This document shows positions 1 to 10,246 of a stretch of 64,000 nt of DNA, in pieces. The translations under genes were made by a program, and so were the position numbers. Under the pieces are notes generated by a model. That model made no database searches, was not told the origin of the DNA, and saw nothing but the letters and a program-made list of their open reading frames with translations. The stretch lies in contig NZ_JAQISW010000001.1 in the NCBI RefSeq assembly GCF_028618435.1, positions 247,958 to 311,957 on the forward strand, written 5' to 3'. Position 1 is the first letter of the stretch. Every line of letters starts with the position of its first letter. The DNA comes from Bartonella sp. MM73XJBT.G. GTDB lineage: Bacteria; Pseudomonadota; Alphaproteobacteria; Rhizobiales; Rhizobiaceae.

Positions 1-1
1 C

Positions 2-430
2 CTTGGAGCTTTTGGTCTTGTTGTGATGAGTTTTTTATTGATTTTAGCGCCTTTGCTGATCAAAATTATGCAAAATCATTCTTTTTTTATGACTGAATAT
101 ATTGGGATTATTCGTTTATGGCGTTATACAATTGCTGTCGTTATTTTGTTTATCAGTCTTTTGATTGTTCATAAATGGCTTCCAGCAGGAGAGCGGAAGT
201 TTATAGATATTTTACCGGGAATCGTGGTGACAATGTTTGTATGGTTTATGGCTTCTCTTGCTTTTGCGCACTATTTAACGATGTTTGATTATATTTCAAC
301 CTATGCGGGGTTAGCATCTATTATGGTTGCCATTATTTTTCTTTACATATTAAGCGCAATTTTTATTTTCGGGGGTGAAATAAATGCTGCAATAATGTTT
401 TATCGCAATTGTTGGCAATCGCCTCGGTGA
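2..430 (+). CDS. YihY/BrkB family inner-membrane protein, C-terminal part (5' end outside window)
   Basis: The reading frame is open from the first bases of the window, so this is the C-terminal portion of a longer gene; the GTG at position 23 is not a genuine start. About 142 residues are visible, with four strongly hydrophobic segments. Near the end lies the small-residue stretch IFIFGGEINAA, typical of the last helix of the YihY/virulence factor BrkB family (formerly mis-called ribonuclease BN). The family are polytopic inner-membrane proteins of unsettled function. The TGA stop at 428-430 lies 33 bp before the preferred start of the next gene, which suggests cotranscription. The family call is fairly secure; no specific role can be given. 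Confidence 0.75.
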   Translation, partial: LGAFGLVVMSFLLILAPLLIKIMQNHSFFMTEYIGIIRLWRYTIAVVILFISLLIVHKWLPAGERKFIDILPGIVVTMFVWFMASLAFAHYLTMFDYISTYAGLASIMVAIIFLYILSAIFIFGGEINAAIMFYRNCWQSPR

Positions 431-463
431 ATGAAAAAATGTAGATCATATGAAAGCCAAAAG

Positions 464-940
464 ATGGGGCAAGGAATAAGACCAGCTATTACTTTATTGG
501 TTGATGCGGATGCCTGTCCTGTAAAAGCTGAAATTTATCGTGTTATGAATCGTTATCAGCTTAAAACATTTATTGTTGCAAACCGTTTTCTTTCTCTTCC
601 CCAGGAAGAGCTCATTGAAAGAATCGTTGTTTCTGATGGGCTTGATAGGGCTGATGATTGGATTGTAGAACATGTACATGAGGCGAGTATCGTTATTACT
701 AGTGATATCCTTTTGGCAGAACGGGTTGTACGGTCTGGTGGGCTTTGTCTTTCGCCAACGGGGCGTATTTTTGATAACAATTCAATCGGTCAAGCTCTAG
801 TCGTGCGCAATTTGATGGAAGATTTGCGAGGACAGGGACATATCACAGGAGGACCACGTCCTTTTTGTAGAAAAGATCGTTCTACTTTTTTGTCAGCGTT
901 GGATTGTCAAATCCAACGTTTAAAAAGATGTGGTTATTAG
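464..940 (+). CDS. YaiI/YqxD (DUF188, UPF0178) family protein
   Basis: This protein of about 158 residues belongs to the YaiI/YqxD family, whose members have a PIN-like fold and no settled function. The diagnostic N-terminal motif VDADACPVK is present. Also visible are the core ITSDILLAERVV, the SPTGRIF turn, and the late motif GHITGGPRPF followed by a conserved KDRS. The frame is also open to an ATG at 431, directly after the upstream stop. I prefer ATG 464 because family members start only a few residues before VDADACP and are about 150 residues long. Neither start has a strong ribosome binding site. The gene probably shares a transcript with the BrkB-like gene and converges on the thioredoxin gene, stop codons 1 bp apart. 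Confidence 0.8.
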   Translation: MGQGIRPAITLLVDADACPVKAEIYRVMNRYQLKTFIVANRFLSLPQEELIERIVVSDGLDRADDWIVEHVHEASIVITSDILLAERVVRSGGLCLSPTGRIFDNNSIGQALVVRNLMEDLRGQGHITGGPRPFCRKDRSTFLSALDCQIQRLKRCGY

Positions 941-941
941 A

Positions 942-1640
942 TTATTGTGCTTCTTTCATGACAGCTTTTATGAGTGTTTTGGCTTCATTATTGGCCCATG
1001 GCGCTGCTCCATTATAGGAAGCAATAAGATACCCCTTTTTATCAATGAGAAATGTAATGGGGAGTCCTAAAGCAAGTCCTTGTTTTCTCATGTCGTTAAA
1101 GATATTCATGGTTTCATCGCGATAGTAGACTAAATTATCTGCATGAATGTCTTGCAAAAATTGCTGAATTTTTTCCACAGAAGCGGCTTTATCGATATTA
1201 ATCGCTATAACATCAAAGTTTTCTCCACCCAGTTCGCGTTTTAATGCTGCAAGTTCAGGCATTTCTGTGCGACAGGGCACGCACCAGATAGCCCATAGAT
1301 TGATGAGTATCGGTTTTCCGTTAAATTCAGCGATTGTGTGGTCTTTTCCTTGAATATCCTTAAAAGAGAGGGTATTCATATCTAAGGGTGTATCCGTAAA
1401 TCGCATGTGAGCAAAAAAACCTGTTGCGGCTTTTTGGATTGTCATCATTTTTTTGTCTTGTATTTTTTCTGTCTTTTCTTTTGAAATGGTGTTGGCAAAA
1501 GAGGAGACTGTCTTGTCATGATGATTTTTTATTGCGTATAAACTGATACCAACTAAGATAATGGCCACAAAAAAGGATGCTATGAAACTTTGCCTCTTTT
1601 TGTTTTTCTTTTTTGGACTATTAAAATTTTGAAGAATCAT
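942..1640 (-). CDS. tlpA: TlpA/CycY-like membrane-anchored thiol:disulfide oxidoreductase
   Basis: A 232-residue protein with a lysine-rich N-terminus, one membrane segment at about residues 19-37 and a periplasmic thioredoxin fold. The redox motif C120-V-P-C123 sits in LINLWAIWCVPCRTEMP, as in TlpA/ResA/CcmG proteins that reduce apocytochrome c or cytochrome oxidase centres. The cis-proline loop is GLPITFLID. The frame is open back to 1700, but the start at 1640 has a good AAGGAC box just upstream and leaves 32 bp to the divergently transcribed argH, so the longer form is unlikely. The tlpA/argH divergent arrangement is familiar in Rhizobiales. Whether it serves cytochrome c maturation specifically is inferred from the family. 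Confidence 0.85.
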   Translation of the reverse strand: MILQNFNSPKKKNKKRQSFIASFFVAIILVGISLYAIKNHHDKTVSSFANTISKEKTEKIQDKKMMTIQKAATGFFAHMRFTDTPLDMNTLSFKDIQGKDHTIAEFNGKPILINLWAIWCVPCRTEMPELAALKRELGGENFDVIAINIDKAASVEKIQQFLQDIHADNLVYYRDETMNIFNDMRKQGLALGLPITFLIDKKGYLIASYNGAAPWANNEAKTLIKAVMKEAQ

Positions 1641-1672
1641 GATTTTGTCCTTTTTATGGGTGTTTTTAGAAT

Positions 1673-3073
1673 ATGACAGATGAGAAGTTAAAGAATCCAA
1701 TGTGGGGGGGACGGTTTATCGCAGGACCTGCTACAGTTATGGAAGAAATTAACACCTTAATTGATGTTGATCAAAAACTCTATCGGCAAGATATTCAAGG
1801 TTCGCTCTCTCATGCTGCGATGTTAGCGCAAACAAAGATTATTTTACAGTCTGATTATGAAAAAATTTCTCATGGTTTAAAAATTATTCTTCAAGAAATT
1901 GAAGAAGGGACATTTGTTTTTTCACGAAAGCTTGAAGATATTCATATGAATATTGAAGCGCGGCTGAGTGCGTTGATTGGTCCTGTTGCTGGGCGTTTGC
2001 ATACGGCGCGTTCACGCAATGATCAAGTGGCTGTTGATTTTCGGTTGTGGGTTCGTGAGGCATTACAGAAAATAGCACAAGCTTTAAAGGAGTTGATAAA
2101 ACAGTTACTTGCTCTTGCAGAAAAACATGTCAATACCTTTATGCCTGGATTTACACATTTACAATCGGCACAGCCCGTTACATTTGGTCATTATATGATG
2201 GCTTATGTTGAAATGTTTGGTCGCGATTTATCGCGGATGCGTGATGCTATTGAACGAATGAATGAATCACCTTTGGGGGCTGCGGCTTTGGCAGGAACAA
2301 GTTTTCCGATTGATCGCTTTATGACAGCACAAGCACTAGGTTTTCGAGAACCTACACGCAATTCAATAGATAGTGTTTCTGATCGTGACTTTGCCTTGGA
2401 ATTTTTAAGCGCTGGTGCTCTTTGTGCCATGCATCTTTCGCGTTTAGCAGAAGAAATCATTCTTTGGTCAAGTCAACAATTTTGTTTTATTCGTTTGTCA
2501 GATGCTTTTTCAACGGGTTCGTCTATTATGCCACAAAAGAGAAATCCTGATGCGGCCGAATTAGTACGGGCAAAAGCAGGTCGATTAAATGGTGCGCTTA
2601 TGGGACTGTTAACGGTGATGAAAGGGTTACCGCTTGCTTATTCAAAGGATATGCAAGAAGATAAACAATATGTGTTTGATGGGGCTTTGAGTTTAGAATT
2701 ATCACTGGCGGCAATGACAGGAATGATTGCTGATTTGAACGTGAATAAAGAAGCCATGAAACAAGCCGCAGATTTGGGATATGCAACAGCGACAGATTTT
2801 GCTGATTGGCTTGTTCGCGAATTAGGAATTCCTTTTCGTGAAGCACATCACATGACAGGGCAAGCTGTGGCATTGGCAGAAAAAAAACAGTGCCGTCTTC
2901 AGGATTTATCATTGGATGAGCTTCAAACAATATGTCCTGATATCAATGTGACACTTTTTGATGTTTTGACTGTTGAAAAATCTGTTGAAAGTCGCAAAAG
3001 CTTTGGAGGAACAGCGCCTTTAGAGATCCTTCGGCAAATTGCCTATTGGAAAAAACGCCTTGTGAGCGCTTGA
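1673..3073 (+). CDS. argH: Argininosuccinate lyase
   Basis: A full-length 466-residue member of the fumarase/aspartase superfamily that splits argininosuccinate into arginine and fumarate. The start MWGGRF (residues 10-15), the [10 protein letters not shown] segment (110-119) and the superfamily signature [12 protein letters not shown] (282-293), which carries the flexible catalytic loop serine, are all intact. The C-terminal helical domain reaches the usual length. Translation starts at ATG 1673, 32 bp from the divergent thioredoxin gene, so the two share a short promoter region. A small lipoprotein gene and lysA follow on the same strand, the usual order in Brucella and rhizobia. No sign of damage. 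Confidence 0.97.
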   Translation: MTDEKLKNPMWGGRFIAGPATVMEEINTLIDVDQKLYRQDIQGSLSHAAMLAQTKIILQSDYEKISHGLKIILQEIEEGTFVFSRKLEDIHMNIEARLSALIGPVAGRLHTARSRNDQVAVDFRLWVREALQKIAQALKELIKQLLALAEKHVNTFMPGFTHLQSAQPVTFGHYMMAYVEMFGRDLSRMRDAIERMNESPLGAAALAGTSFPIDRFMTAQALGFREPTRNSIDSVSDRDFALEFLSAGALCAMHLSRLAEEIILWSSQQFCFIRLSDAFSTGSSIMPQKRNPDAAELVRAKAGRLNGALMGLLTVMKGLPLAYSKDMQEDKQYVFDGALSLELSLAAMTGMIADLNVNKEAMKQAADLGYATATDFADWLVRELGIPFREAHHMTGQAVALAEKKQCRLQDLSLDELQTICPDINVTLFDVLTVEKSVESRKSFGGTAPLEILRQIAYWKKRLVSA

Positions 3074-3126
3074 GTGATTGTATTTTAAAGGTAAAAAAAA
3101 GAGATGAAGATAAGGAAAGAGGGCAG

Positions 3127-3306
3127 ATGAAAATTATAATAAAGGGGTTTATGATTGTCCTTTTGGGGGGCGTTGGTGTTGTTGGGTGTGGGCGTAAAGG
3201 ATCATTGGAGGAACCTCCTGCAAGTTTGGGAAAGTCTGTGCAGGGAACATCTGCTGTTAAAAGTGAAGATGATCAACCGTTTATTCTTGATCGTTTGATA
3301 AAGTAG
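3127..3306 (+). CDS. lptM: Small lipoprotein, LptM (YifL)-like
   Basis: A 59-residue lipoprotein. After a short basic start comes a hydrophobic signal sequence ending in the lipobox VVGC, giving the lipidated N-terminus CGRKGSLEEPP. That CG-x-KG-x-L-x-x-P pattern identifies the LptM/YifL family, which in E. coli helps the LptD outer-membrane LPS translocon mature. The frame extends upstream into argH, but only the ATG at 3127 places the signal peptide at the N-terminus, and AGAGGGCAG precedes it. It lies 9 bp before lysA, consistent with one transcript, and the argH-lptM-lysA order is conserved in alphaproteobacteria. The LPS role is by family analogy. Confidence 0.8.
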   Translation: MKIIIKGFMIVLLGGVGVVGCGRKGSLEEPPASLGKSVQGTSAVKSEDDQPFILDRLIK

Positions 3307-3315
3307 GAGGAAAAT

Positions 3316-4590
3316 ATGAATTTTTTCCCCTACCATCAAGGCATGCTTCATGCTGAAGGGTGTTCGCTTGCGGCTCTTGCGCAGGAGGTAGAAACTCCTT
3401 TTTATTGTTATTCGGCTAATGCATTGGTTACACGTTTTAAGGACTATCAAAAGGCATTTCAAGGGATGCCCAGTCTGATTGCTTATGCGGTTAAAGCCAA
3501 TTCTAATCAAGCAATTTTACGGCTTTTAGCAGCAAATGAGGCGGGCGCTGATGTGGTTTCAGAAGGTGAATTACGGCGCGCCCTTGCTGTTGGTATTCCG
3601 GCACATCGTATTGTTTATTCTGGTGTTGGCAAAACCGTGAGAGAGATAGATTTTGCTCTTTCTCAGAATATTTATTGTTTTAATGTTGAATCAGAACCAG
3701 AACTTGAACAGTTGTCACAACGTGCTGTTGCTTTGTCAAAGACAGCGCGTGTTTCATTGCGCATTAATCCAGATGTTGATGCAAAGACTCATAAGAAAAT
3801 TACAACAGGGAAATCTGAAAATAAGTTTGGTATTCCATTGATATTGGCGAGAGAGGCTTACAAAAAGGCTGTCTCTTTACCTGGATTGCATGTTTGCGGT
3901 ATCGATATGCATATTGGCAGTCAAATTTGTGATTTAAAGCCGTTTGAGGAGGCATTCCTTCTTATTGCAGATTGTGTGCGTCAATTGTGGAGCGATGGTT
4001 ATGCAATAACGCATATAGATATTGGTGGTGGGCTTGGTATTGCCTATGGTTGTGAACAACATAGCGTACCCTCTCCTTTTGATTATGCTGCGCTGGTAAA
4101 GAAGCATATTGCTCCTTTGGGGATTAATATTGTTGTGGAGCCGGGGCGCAGCATTGTGGGTCAAGCTGGTGTGTTGGTAACCTCTGTTCTCTATTTAAAA
4201 AAGGGACAAGGGCGAAATTTTGTTATTGTGGATGCGGCGATGAATGACCTGATGCGTCCAACGCTTTATGATGCTTGGCAGAATGTCGTCCTTGTGAAAC
4301 AAGCAGTAAAAGACGCTCCTCTTATTCGTGCAGATATTGTGGGTTCCGTTTGTGAGACTGGTGATTATTTAGCATTAGATCGCCGTTTGCCGATTTTGAC
4401 ATCCGGTGATCTTTTGGCAATTACGCAGGCTGGGGCTTACGGTGCTGTGATGGCAAGTACTTATAATAGTCGACTTTTGATCCCTGAAGTTCTCGTTCAA
4501 GATACGCGTTATGCGGTTATTCGTCCGCGTCTTGATTATGCTCAATTGATGGAATGTGATCATATTCCTAGTTGGATCGAAAATTCTTAA
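3316..4590 (+). CDS. lysA: Diaminopimelate decarboxylase
   Basis: A 424-residue group IV PLP-dependent decarboxylase that converts meso-diaminopimelate to lysine, the last step of lysine synthesis. The PLP-binding lysine is K60 in AYAVKANSN. The glycine loop DIGGGLGIAYG, the substrate-binding EPGRSIVG and the second-subunit catalytic cysteine motif SVCETGDYLA are all visible. Length and ends match the family. The ATG is preceded by AGGAGG at the end of the lipoprotein gene, so translation should be strong and coupled to the upstream operon. No defects seen. Confidence 0.97.
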   Translation: MNFFPYHQGMLHAEGCSLAALAQEVETPFYCYSANALVTRFKDYQKAFQGMPSLIAYAVKANSNQAILRLLAANEAGADVVSEGELRRALAVGIPAHRIVYSGVGKTVREIDFALSQNIYCFNVESEPELEQLSQRAVALSKTARVSLRINPDVDAKTHKKITTGKSENKFGIPLILAREAYKKAVSLPGLHVCGIDMHIGSQICDLKPFEEAFLLIADCVRQLWSDGYAITHIDIGGGLGIAYGCEQHSVPSPFDYAALVKKHIAPLGINIVVEPGRSIVGQAGVLVTSVLYLKKGQGRNFVIVDAAMNDLMRPTLYDAWQNVVLVKQAVKDAPLIRADIVGSVCETGDYLALDRRLPILTSGDLLAITQAGAYGAVMASTYNSRLLIPEVLVQDTRYAVIRPRLDYAQLMECDHIPSWIENS

Positions 4591-4706
4591 ATGTTTTTGG
4601 TCTTATTTTTACTAAACTTTGATGAAACAATTTATTTTCTGGAAATTGTCTTATATGGATTTTATGATTTTAATACATCACGGTAAAAGGGGAAAAATGC
4701 TTGTTT

Positions 4707-7133
4707 ATGAAAAATAAAAACATCAGGAGCTTTGAAATAAAGCTTTTGTGTGTGCGCATTTTGATGTGGGGGATTCTTTCATTTGAACGGATATGGATAC
4801 GGTTATTGCCATTTTTCCTTGTTCTCAGTCTCTTTTGTTCGTTTAGCTGGTTAGGGCTTTTTGGCGTTTTAGGCTATTGGTCCCATTGGCTCTTACTTGG
4901 GGTTTTACTTGTTTTTACTGGGGCGAGTTTATTTTTTCTTATTGGTTTTCGGTTTCCTACAATGCGGGAAGTGGATCACCGTCTTGAACGTGTTAATAAT
5001 CTTAAACACAAGCCTTTGAATATTCAGACAGATCACATATGTTCTGAAATTGAAGAAGATTTTAGTGCTGTTATTTGGCGTGAGCATCAACGCCGAATGG
5101 CAAAACAATTATACCATTTAAAAACTGGATTTATTTCTCTTAATAGTGCAGCTTATGATCCTTTGGCTTTGAGGGCTTTGTGTGTCCTCCTTTTTGTGTG
5201 TGCCTTTAGCTTTTCTTTTGGTTCACGTGGGGGACGTTTGGCTGATGCTTTTGATTTTCGTCCTGTGATTGATGAAAAACTCATGCGGATTGATGCATGG
5301 GTAACACCACCTGCTTATACCGGCGTGGCGCCAATTTATTTGACAAAAGATGAGAAGACACAACTGGAAATTCCTGAAGGAAGTGATGTGGTTGTGCGTG
5401 TTGTCAATGGGGCTGGTGTTACAGTTAAAGCAAAAAATGTAGAAGATGGGCAGAAAGTTGTGTTTTCAGAGAAAACGGAACAAACGGCTTTCAATGATCC
5501 AATCATTCATTTTGAAACCCATTTAGAGCATTCAATGGATTTGTTTATCTCATCACGTCGTAAAAAACAGCAGTGGCATTTGCTGGTGATAAAAGATAAG
5601 AAACCAACAATTGATTGGCTGGAAAAACCAGGGCGGATTTTAACGGGGTCGTTAGAGTTGCGGTATGTGTTGGATGATGATTATGGTGTGACAAAGGCTT
5701 TTGTTGAAATAGAGCCTCTTTTTCAGCATAAAAATGCTTCTTCTCTTTATCAAGCACCAGAAATAAAGCTTCTTCTCCCACGGGGTGGAAAAGGCAAAAT
5801 GCGGACAGTGCATGATGTCTCAGCGCATCCATGGGCGGGTTCGCAAGTCAAAATTACTTTGGTGGCAGAAGATGGCGCAGGACAGAAAGGTCATAGTAAA
5901 ACTTTTGTTATGATATTACCGCAGCGTGTTTTCTCAAATCCTGTTGCGCGTGCGGTTAGTGAATTGCGTCGTTTACTTGCTCTTGATGCTGCTGCGAGAG
6001 AACGTGTATTGGATATGCTTTCTGCTTTGCTGGTACGTCCAGAAAAGGGGCTTCAAAATGTAACGCATTTCCTTGTTTTACAGAGTGCGTGGACAAGGCT
6101 TTCTTTGGCACAAACAGAAGAAGATTTGCGTGGTGTGGTGGATTATTTATGGCAGATTGCTTTAGGCCTTGAAGGCAATCAGCTTGAATCTGCGCAAAAA
6201 AATTTAAAACAAGCACAAGCTGCTTTACGCGATGCACTGCGATATGGTGCTCCACCGGCAGAAATTGAACGGCTTATGGCAGATTTACGTCAAGCTATGG
6301 ATGCGTATATTCAAGCTTTGGCTGAAAAAGAGCTAGATAGTCAAGTTTCTAAAAATTCTAAAAGTTCAAAACACCCTAATCTTTCTGAAGATACATTACA
6401 AGAAAAATTGAATCTCATTGAAGAAATGGCTAAAATGGGCTCTTCTTTAGCAGCGGAACAGCTCTTGGCGGAAATTGAACAGACGCTTGACCACTTGCAT
6501 GTACAAAAAGGCAATAAAAATGAGGGAGAAAAAAGTCAATCTGCGCAAATGAAAGAAAAGATGGACAAACTTGGTGATTTAATGCGTCGTCAGCAAGAAA
6601 TTCTCAATGAAACACATCAGTTAGAGATGAAACAAAAACGCGGGGAAAGTGTACTGGAAAAACAAAAAAAATCTTTAAAAAAACGTCAGGCTGAATTGCA
6701 GTCTGAATTATCAACATTAGAAAAAGAATTATCAAAACAGGGATTTGAAACAGGTGGTGCATTGAAAAAAGCGGAAGAAAAAATGAATTCTGCAGAAGAT
6801 GCTCTTGATCATGAAAATCATCAGGCATCTATACAAAATCAGTCTGATGCTTTGGAATCTTTGCGACAAGGTGCCCAAAGTGTTTTGAAAAAAATGCGTG
6901 AAAAACTCAAAGAAACAGGAAATGCTCAAAACGCTGATTCTAGTCCCAAAGATCCGTTAGGGCGTCCACTTTCTTCAAAAACAGATAAAGGACAAGAAGG
7001 TGAGGCTCTCCCACAAGAAAGTGATCAAATGCGTACGCGGCAAATTTTGGATGAAATTCGAAAACGCCTTGGTAAGGATCATATTCCAGAAGTAGAAAAA
7101 AACTATCTTGAAAGATTACTACATTTTAATTAA
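4707..7133 (+). CDS. TIGR02302-type (DUF4175) large membrane protein
   Basis: An 808-residue protein with two hydrophobic segments near the N-terminus (about residues 25-80), a further one near 155-170, a beta-rich middle beginning with DAWVTPPAYTG, and a long charged coiled-coil C-terminus rich in Glu, Lys and Gln (roughly 480-790). The PPAYTG element and overall layout match the alphaproteobacterial TIGR02302/DUF4175 family, which in Rhizobiales sits next to lysA as here. Its function is unknown; an envelope role is likely from the topology. ATG 4707 is preferred to TTG 4701 in the same frame. A competing ATG at 4697 is out of frame and stops after six codons. Confidence 0.8.
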   Translation: MKNKNIRSFEIKLLCVRILMWGILSFERIWIRLLPFFLVLSLFCSFSWLGLFGVLGYWSHWLLLGVLLVFTGASLFFLIGFRFPTMREVDHRLERVNNLKHKPLNIQTDHICSEIEEDFSAVIWREHQRRMAKQLYHLKTGFISLNSAAYDPLALRALCVLLFVCAFSFSFGSRGGRLADAFDFRPVIDEKLMRIDAWVTPPAYTGVAPIYLTKDEKTQLEIPEGSDVVVRVVNGAGVTVKAKNVEDGQKVVFSEKTEQTAFNDPIIHFETHLEHSMDLFISSRRKKQQWHLLVIKDKKPTIDWLEKPGRILTGSLELRYVLDDDYGVTKAFVEIEPLFQHKNASSLYQAPEIKLLLPRGGKGKMRTVHDVSAHPWAGSQVKITLVAEDGAGQKGHSKTFVMILPQRVFSNPVARAVSELRRLLALDAAARERVLDMLSALLVRPEKGLQNVTHFLVLQSAWTRLSLAQTEEDLRGVVDYLWQIALGLEGNQLESAQKNLKQAQAALRDALRYGAPPAEIERLMADLRQAMDAYIQALAEKELDSQVSKNSKSSKHPNLSEDTLQEKLNLIEEMAKMGSSLAAEQLLAEIEQTLDHLHVQKGNKNEGEKSQSAQMKEKMDKLGDLMRRQQEILNETHQLEMKQKRGESVLEKQKKSLKKRQAELQSELSTLEKELSKQGFETGGALKKAEEKMNSAEDALDHENHQASIQNQSDALESLRQGAQSVLKKMREKLKETGNAQNADSSPKDPLGRPLSSKTDKGQEGEALPQESDQMRTRQILDEIRKRLGKDHIPEVEKNYLERLLHFN

Positions 7134-7298
7134 TAAATTGTTGGCTTTTTTCTTAATTAAAGCGCTTGTGGTACAATAATCACCTATTGTACGTTTTTTA
7201 GGGTTATTTAAGTTTAAAATGTGAAATATTAAAATGTTCGCTATTGCGGAGAAAGCGTAGAAGTCCATATAGGTTGAGTAGATAAAAACTGTAGTATT

Positions 7299-8069
7299 TT
7301 GAAATTTATTTCTACATGGTATATTAAGTTGGATATCATTACACTGAAAGATTTTTATGCTTCTGCACTTGGATTGCGTGTGCAAAAGACGCTGTGTGAC
7401 CAATTGAATTTATGGTGGCCCGATCTTTCGGATAAACGGGTTATGGGGTTGGGTTATGCACCTCCTTATCTTTCTGCATTGCGTAAACGTACTCAACAAT
7501 GTTTTGCTTTTATGCCAGCAAGACAAGGTGCTTCGTCTTGGCCTTGTGGTGAGAAAGTTGCTACAGCGCTTGTTTTTGAAGAAGATTTGCCGCTTTCTGA
7601 TGCATCGGTTGATTGTATTTTATTGGTCCATGCCTTGGAATATACAGAGAATTCATTTGAAACGTTGAATGAAATATGGCGTGTTTTAGCCCCCAATGGT
7701 CATTTGATTGTCATTGTTCCTAATCGCTCTGGCTTTTGGGCACGTAATACGACAACGCCTTTTGGTTACGGCGAACCTTATACTCGACAACAGATTATTC
7801 GTTTGCTTGAAAAGACAAATTTTGTCTCTGGGCCAATACAAGAAATTATCCATTATATGCCTTCTACAAGTTATGTTTCGCGATTGTTCTCATTTTTTTA
7901 TGAGCCATTTGCACGCTATCTTTTTCCTTATTTTGGTGGACTTTTAATCTGTCAGGCGCAAAAACGTATCTATCAAGGATTACTCGTACAACGTCGTCAG
8001 TCACGACGTGTTTTTATTCCTGCTTTATCCCCACAGACAAGAAATATTTTAATTTATAAAGATCATTAA
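7299..8069 (+). CDS. Class I SAM-dependent methyltransferase
   Basis: About 256 residues with a methyltransferase-11-like layout: an acidic turn after strand 4 in LPLSDASVDCILLVHALEY, then the helix ending in EIWRVLAPNGHLIVIVPN, which is the characteristic post-motif region of small-molecule and lipid methyltransferases. Motif I is weak: the expected GxGxG is replaced by a segment around VMGLGYAPP, a form seen in the family that lies beside glyoxalase II genes in Rhizobiales. No substrate can be assigned. The start is uncertain, because only TTG codons (7299, 7329) are available near the homologous N-terminus; the domain itself is intact. The gene follows the TIGR02302 gene after a 165 bp gap. 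Confidence 0.75.
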   Translation: MKFISTWYIKLDIITLKDFYASALGLRVQKTLCDQLNLWWPDLSDKRVMGLGYAPPYLSALRKRTQQCFAFMPARQGASSWPCGEKVATALVFEEDLPLSDASVDCILLVHALEYTENSFETLNEIWRVLAPNGHLIVIVPNRSGFWARNTTTPFGYGEPYTRQQIIRLLEKTNFVSGPIQEIIHYMPSTSYVSRLFSFFYEPFARYLFPYFGGLLICQAQKRIYQGLLVQRRQSRRVFIPALSPQTRNILIYKDH

Positions 8070-8104
8070 TCATTTTGTCATTGATATAAGAACTGCAAAT
8101 ATAT

Positions 8105-8360
8105 GAGGCTTTTTTCATTTCAAATTTCTTTCATATTGAATCAAATAAAATCATTTGCTTGTACATCACAAGCGGGTGGGTCATGTAGATCAAAATTAGA
8201 CAAGAAAGGACATGCTTCATATGGACTTGCCTCAGGGACTGTAGGGCTGTTACAATATTTTAGAGTAGGTCCAAGGGTGTGATGGTGGTGCTGGCTTGCT
8301 CTTTTATTAAGTGTAAAGAGAGTGGTGTTTAATGGTTTTCTTTATCGTTAGGATAAACAT
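8105..8360 (-). repeat. Dispersed intergenic repeat, copy 1 (degenerate)
   Basis: This fills most of the 399 bp gap between the methyltransferase gene and tsaD. Its blocks match other gaps in reverse orientation: the ATATTGAATCAAA..AAAATCAT block near 8134, the CAAGAAAGGACAT block, and the TGTGATGGTGGTGCTGGCTTGCTC block near 8279. The same order of blocks occurs near 18.7 kb. Orientation is given relative to the copy near 58.7 kb. Boundaries are approximate because the copies have diverged. Confidence 0.65.
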
Positions 8361-8468
8361 TTAGCATTTTATAATTCATTATCCTGTCTCTTAAGAGAAA
8401 TGCTTTGCATCTTTTTCTGTTCATGATACGCACGCAGGAAAGAAGGTTCAAATAAGGTTTTGTTTAAA

Positions 8469-9563
8469 ATGCGTCTGTTGGGAATAGAAACAAGTTGTGA
8501 TGAAACGGCAGCGGCTGTCATTGAATACAACAATAAATCAAACAGCCGAATTCTTTCCAATATTGTTTGGAGTCAAATTGATCATCATGCACCTTACGGC
8601 GGTGTTGTTCCTGAAATTGCCGCTCGTGCCCATGTTGAAATTCTTGATCATTTAATTCTGCAAGCCCTCACAGAAGCAAACACAAGACTAAAAGATATTG
8701 ATGGCATTGCAGCCACCAGTGGACCTGGTTTGATAGGGGGATTATTGGTAGGTGTTATGAGCGCAAAAGCACTCTCTCTTGCCACTAGAAAACCATTTAT
8801 TGCCGTAAATCACTTAGAGGGACATGCTTTAACAGCTGTATTAACGCACAATGTCAAGTTTCCTTATTTATTACTTTTAGTTTCAGGGGGACATACACAA
8901 ACAGTCCTTGTTCATGGAGTAGGAAACTATCAGCGTTTGGGAACCACCATTGATGATGCATTAGGAGAGGCTTTTGATAAAACCGCAAAACTTTTAGGTC
9001 TTCCTTATCCTGGTGGACCAGCACTTGAAAAAGCAGCTTTATTGGGCGATAAAAATCGCATCCCTCTTCCACGACCTTTAAAAGGTGAAAAACGGTTAGA
9101 TTTTTCTTTTTCAGGCCTTAAAACGGCTGTTCGACAAGCCGCAACAGCTATAGCTCCTCTTACAGAAAATGATGTTGCTGACATTGCAGCAAGTTTTCAA
9201 GCCGCTGTAACTGATACGGTGCGTGATCGCGTTCAGTTGGCTCTACAACACTTTACTAACCAATATCCTCTCTCTCATGAACAAGAAAAGTATCCTCCTG
9301 CTCTAGTTGTTGCGGGTGGGGTTGCCGCAAACAAAGAACTTCGCTTGACATTGCAAAAACTTGCTCATCAACATGGTTTCGAATTTATCGCACCTCCTCT
9401 TTCCTTGTGTACGGATAATGCAGCAATGATTGCTTTTGCCGGTGCGCAAAAGCTCGCACGTGGAGAAACAAGCTCACTCGATATCGCCCCTCGCTCACGT
9501 TGGCCCTTAGATGAAAAAGCCTCCCCCTTAATCGGGACAGGACGCCGTGGAACAAAAGCATAA
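8469..9563 (+). CDS. tsaD: tRNA N6-adenosine threonylcarbamoyltransferase TsaD
   Basis: A 364-residue Kae1/YgjD-family protein that transfers threonylcarbamoyl to A37 of ANN-decoding tRNAs together with TsaB, TsaE and TsaC. The canonical start [14 protein letters not shown] is at ATG 8469; the in-frame TTG at 8460 would add three residues that the family lacks. Metal-binding HxxxH is in [10 protein letters not shown], followed by the nucleotide loops VSGGHTQ and [10 protein letters not shown] and the terminal CTDNAAMIA. The gene appears intact. In related genomes it is divergent from hemC; that neighbour is missing here, in line with the absence of heme biosynthesis known for Bartonella. Confidence 0.96.
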   Translation: MRLLGIETSCDETAAAVIEYNNKSNSRILSNIVWSQIDHHAPYGGVVPEIAARAHVEILDHLILQALTEANTRLKDIDGIAATSGPGLIGGLLVGVMSAKALSLATRKPFIAVNHLEGHALTAVLTHNVKFPYLLLLVSGGHTQTVLVHGVGNYQRLGTTIDDALGEAFDKTAKLLGLPYPGGPALEKAALLGDKNRIPLPRPLKGEKRLDFSFSGLKTAVRQAATAIAPLTENDVADIAASFQAAVTDTVRDRVQLALQHFTNQYPLSHEQEKYPPALVVAGGVAANKELRLTLQKLAHQHGFEFIAPPLSLCTDNAAMIAFAGAQKLARGETSSLDIAPRSRWPLDEKASPLIGTGRRGTKA

Positions 9564-10246
9564 GAAAATTGCTTTCCCGCACCTTTTTAAAGAACAAAGC
9601 TTTTCACTCAATCCGGTCTGTAAACAATCCAGATAGTTATTGAATCAATTTCTCACCCGCCGATGATTCCATCTGTCTCTCATTTCACACGATTCATTTA
9701 ACCCAAAGCTTGATACACAAACTTAAATATTCACCACATATTTTAAAAGCATTTGATATTTCAAAGAAAACTACCTTATATCACTACACCTTAAACGAAA
9801 GTATTTTACGACATAATAAGATACACCATACACTACCAAAGCATAATATGAAGCATCCTTTGACATCTTCACCTTTGAACCCTCCATTTGTTTCATTGCT
9901 ATTGTTATAATTTTTCAAAATCAGTTTTCTTACCCAATTTTTTCTAACACTATGCTCTCATAGTGAGCGCGTTTCAAACCATAGCTGAAAAGATGATTAG
10001 CCTCTCCATTGCTGAGCAATTTTCAGTCTATTCTTTGATACATCACTATATTATTCTGCTAAAAGATAAACAAAGAGCAAAGTACCTTTATATTTTATTA
10101 TCAATGAAGCGTATTTCTCTACGACATGTTACTTCGAAACAAAAAACAGATAATGCTCATTCTTTACGCCATTTTAAAAATCGTCATTGATGATGTTACC
10201 AAAATGCTTATAAAAATACATAACAATCTATGAAAAAGGTGAATGC
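9564..10246. other. Gene-poor interval between tsaD and the EVE gene
   Basis: This 683 bp, AT-rich interval has two small open frames (9710-9910 and 9963-10190, plus strand). Neither shows a recognisable domain, a convincing ribosome binding site or protein-like composition. Related genomes carry gpsA and a YCII-family gene between tsaD and the EVE gene, so this may be where those genes were lost; I could not recognise any surviving fragment. Confidence 0.5.

Noticed and set aside
9710..10190. Two small plus-strand ORFs after tsaD
   Set aside because: Neither has a motif, ribosome binding site or protein-like composition; they may be chance frames where gpsA/YCII genes were lost.
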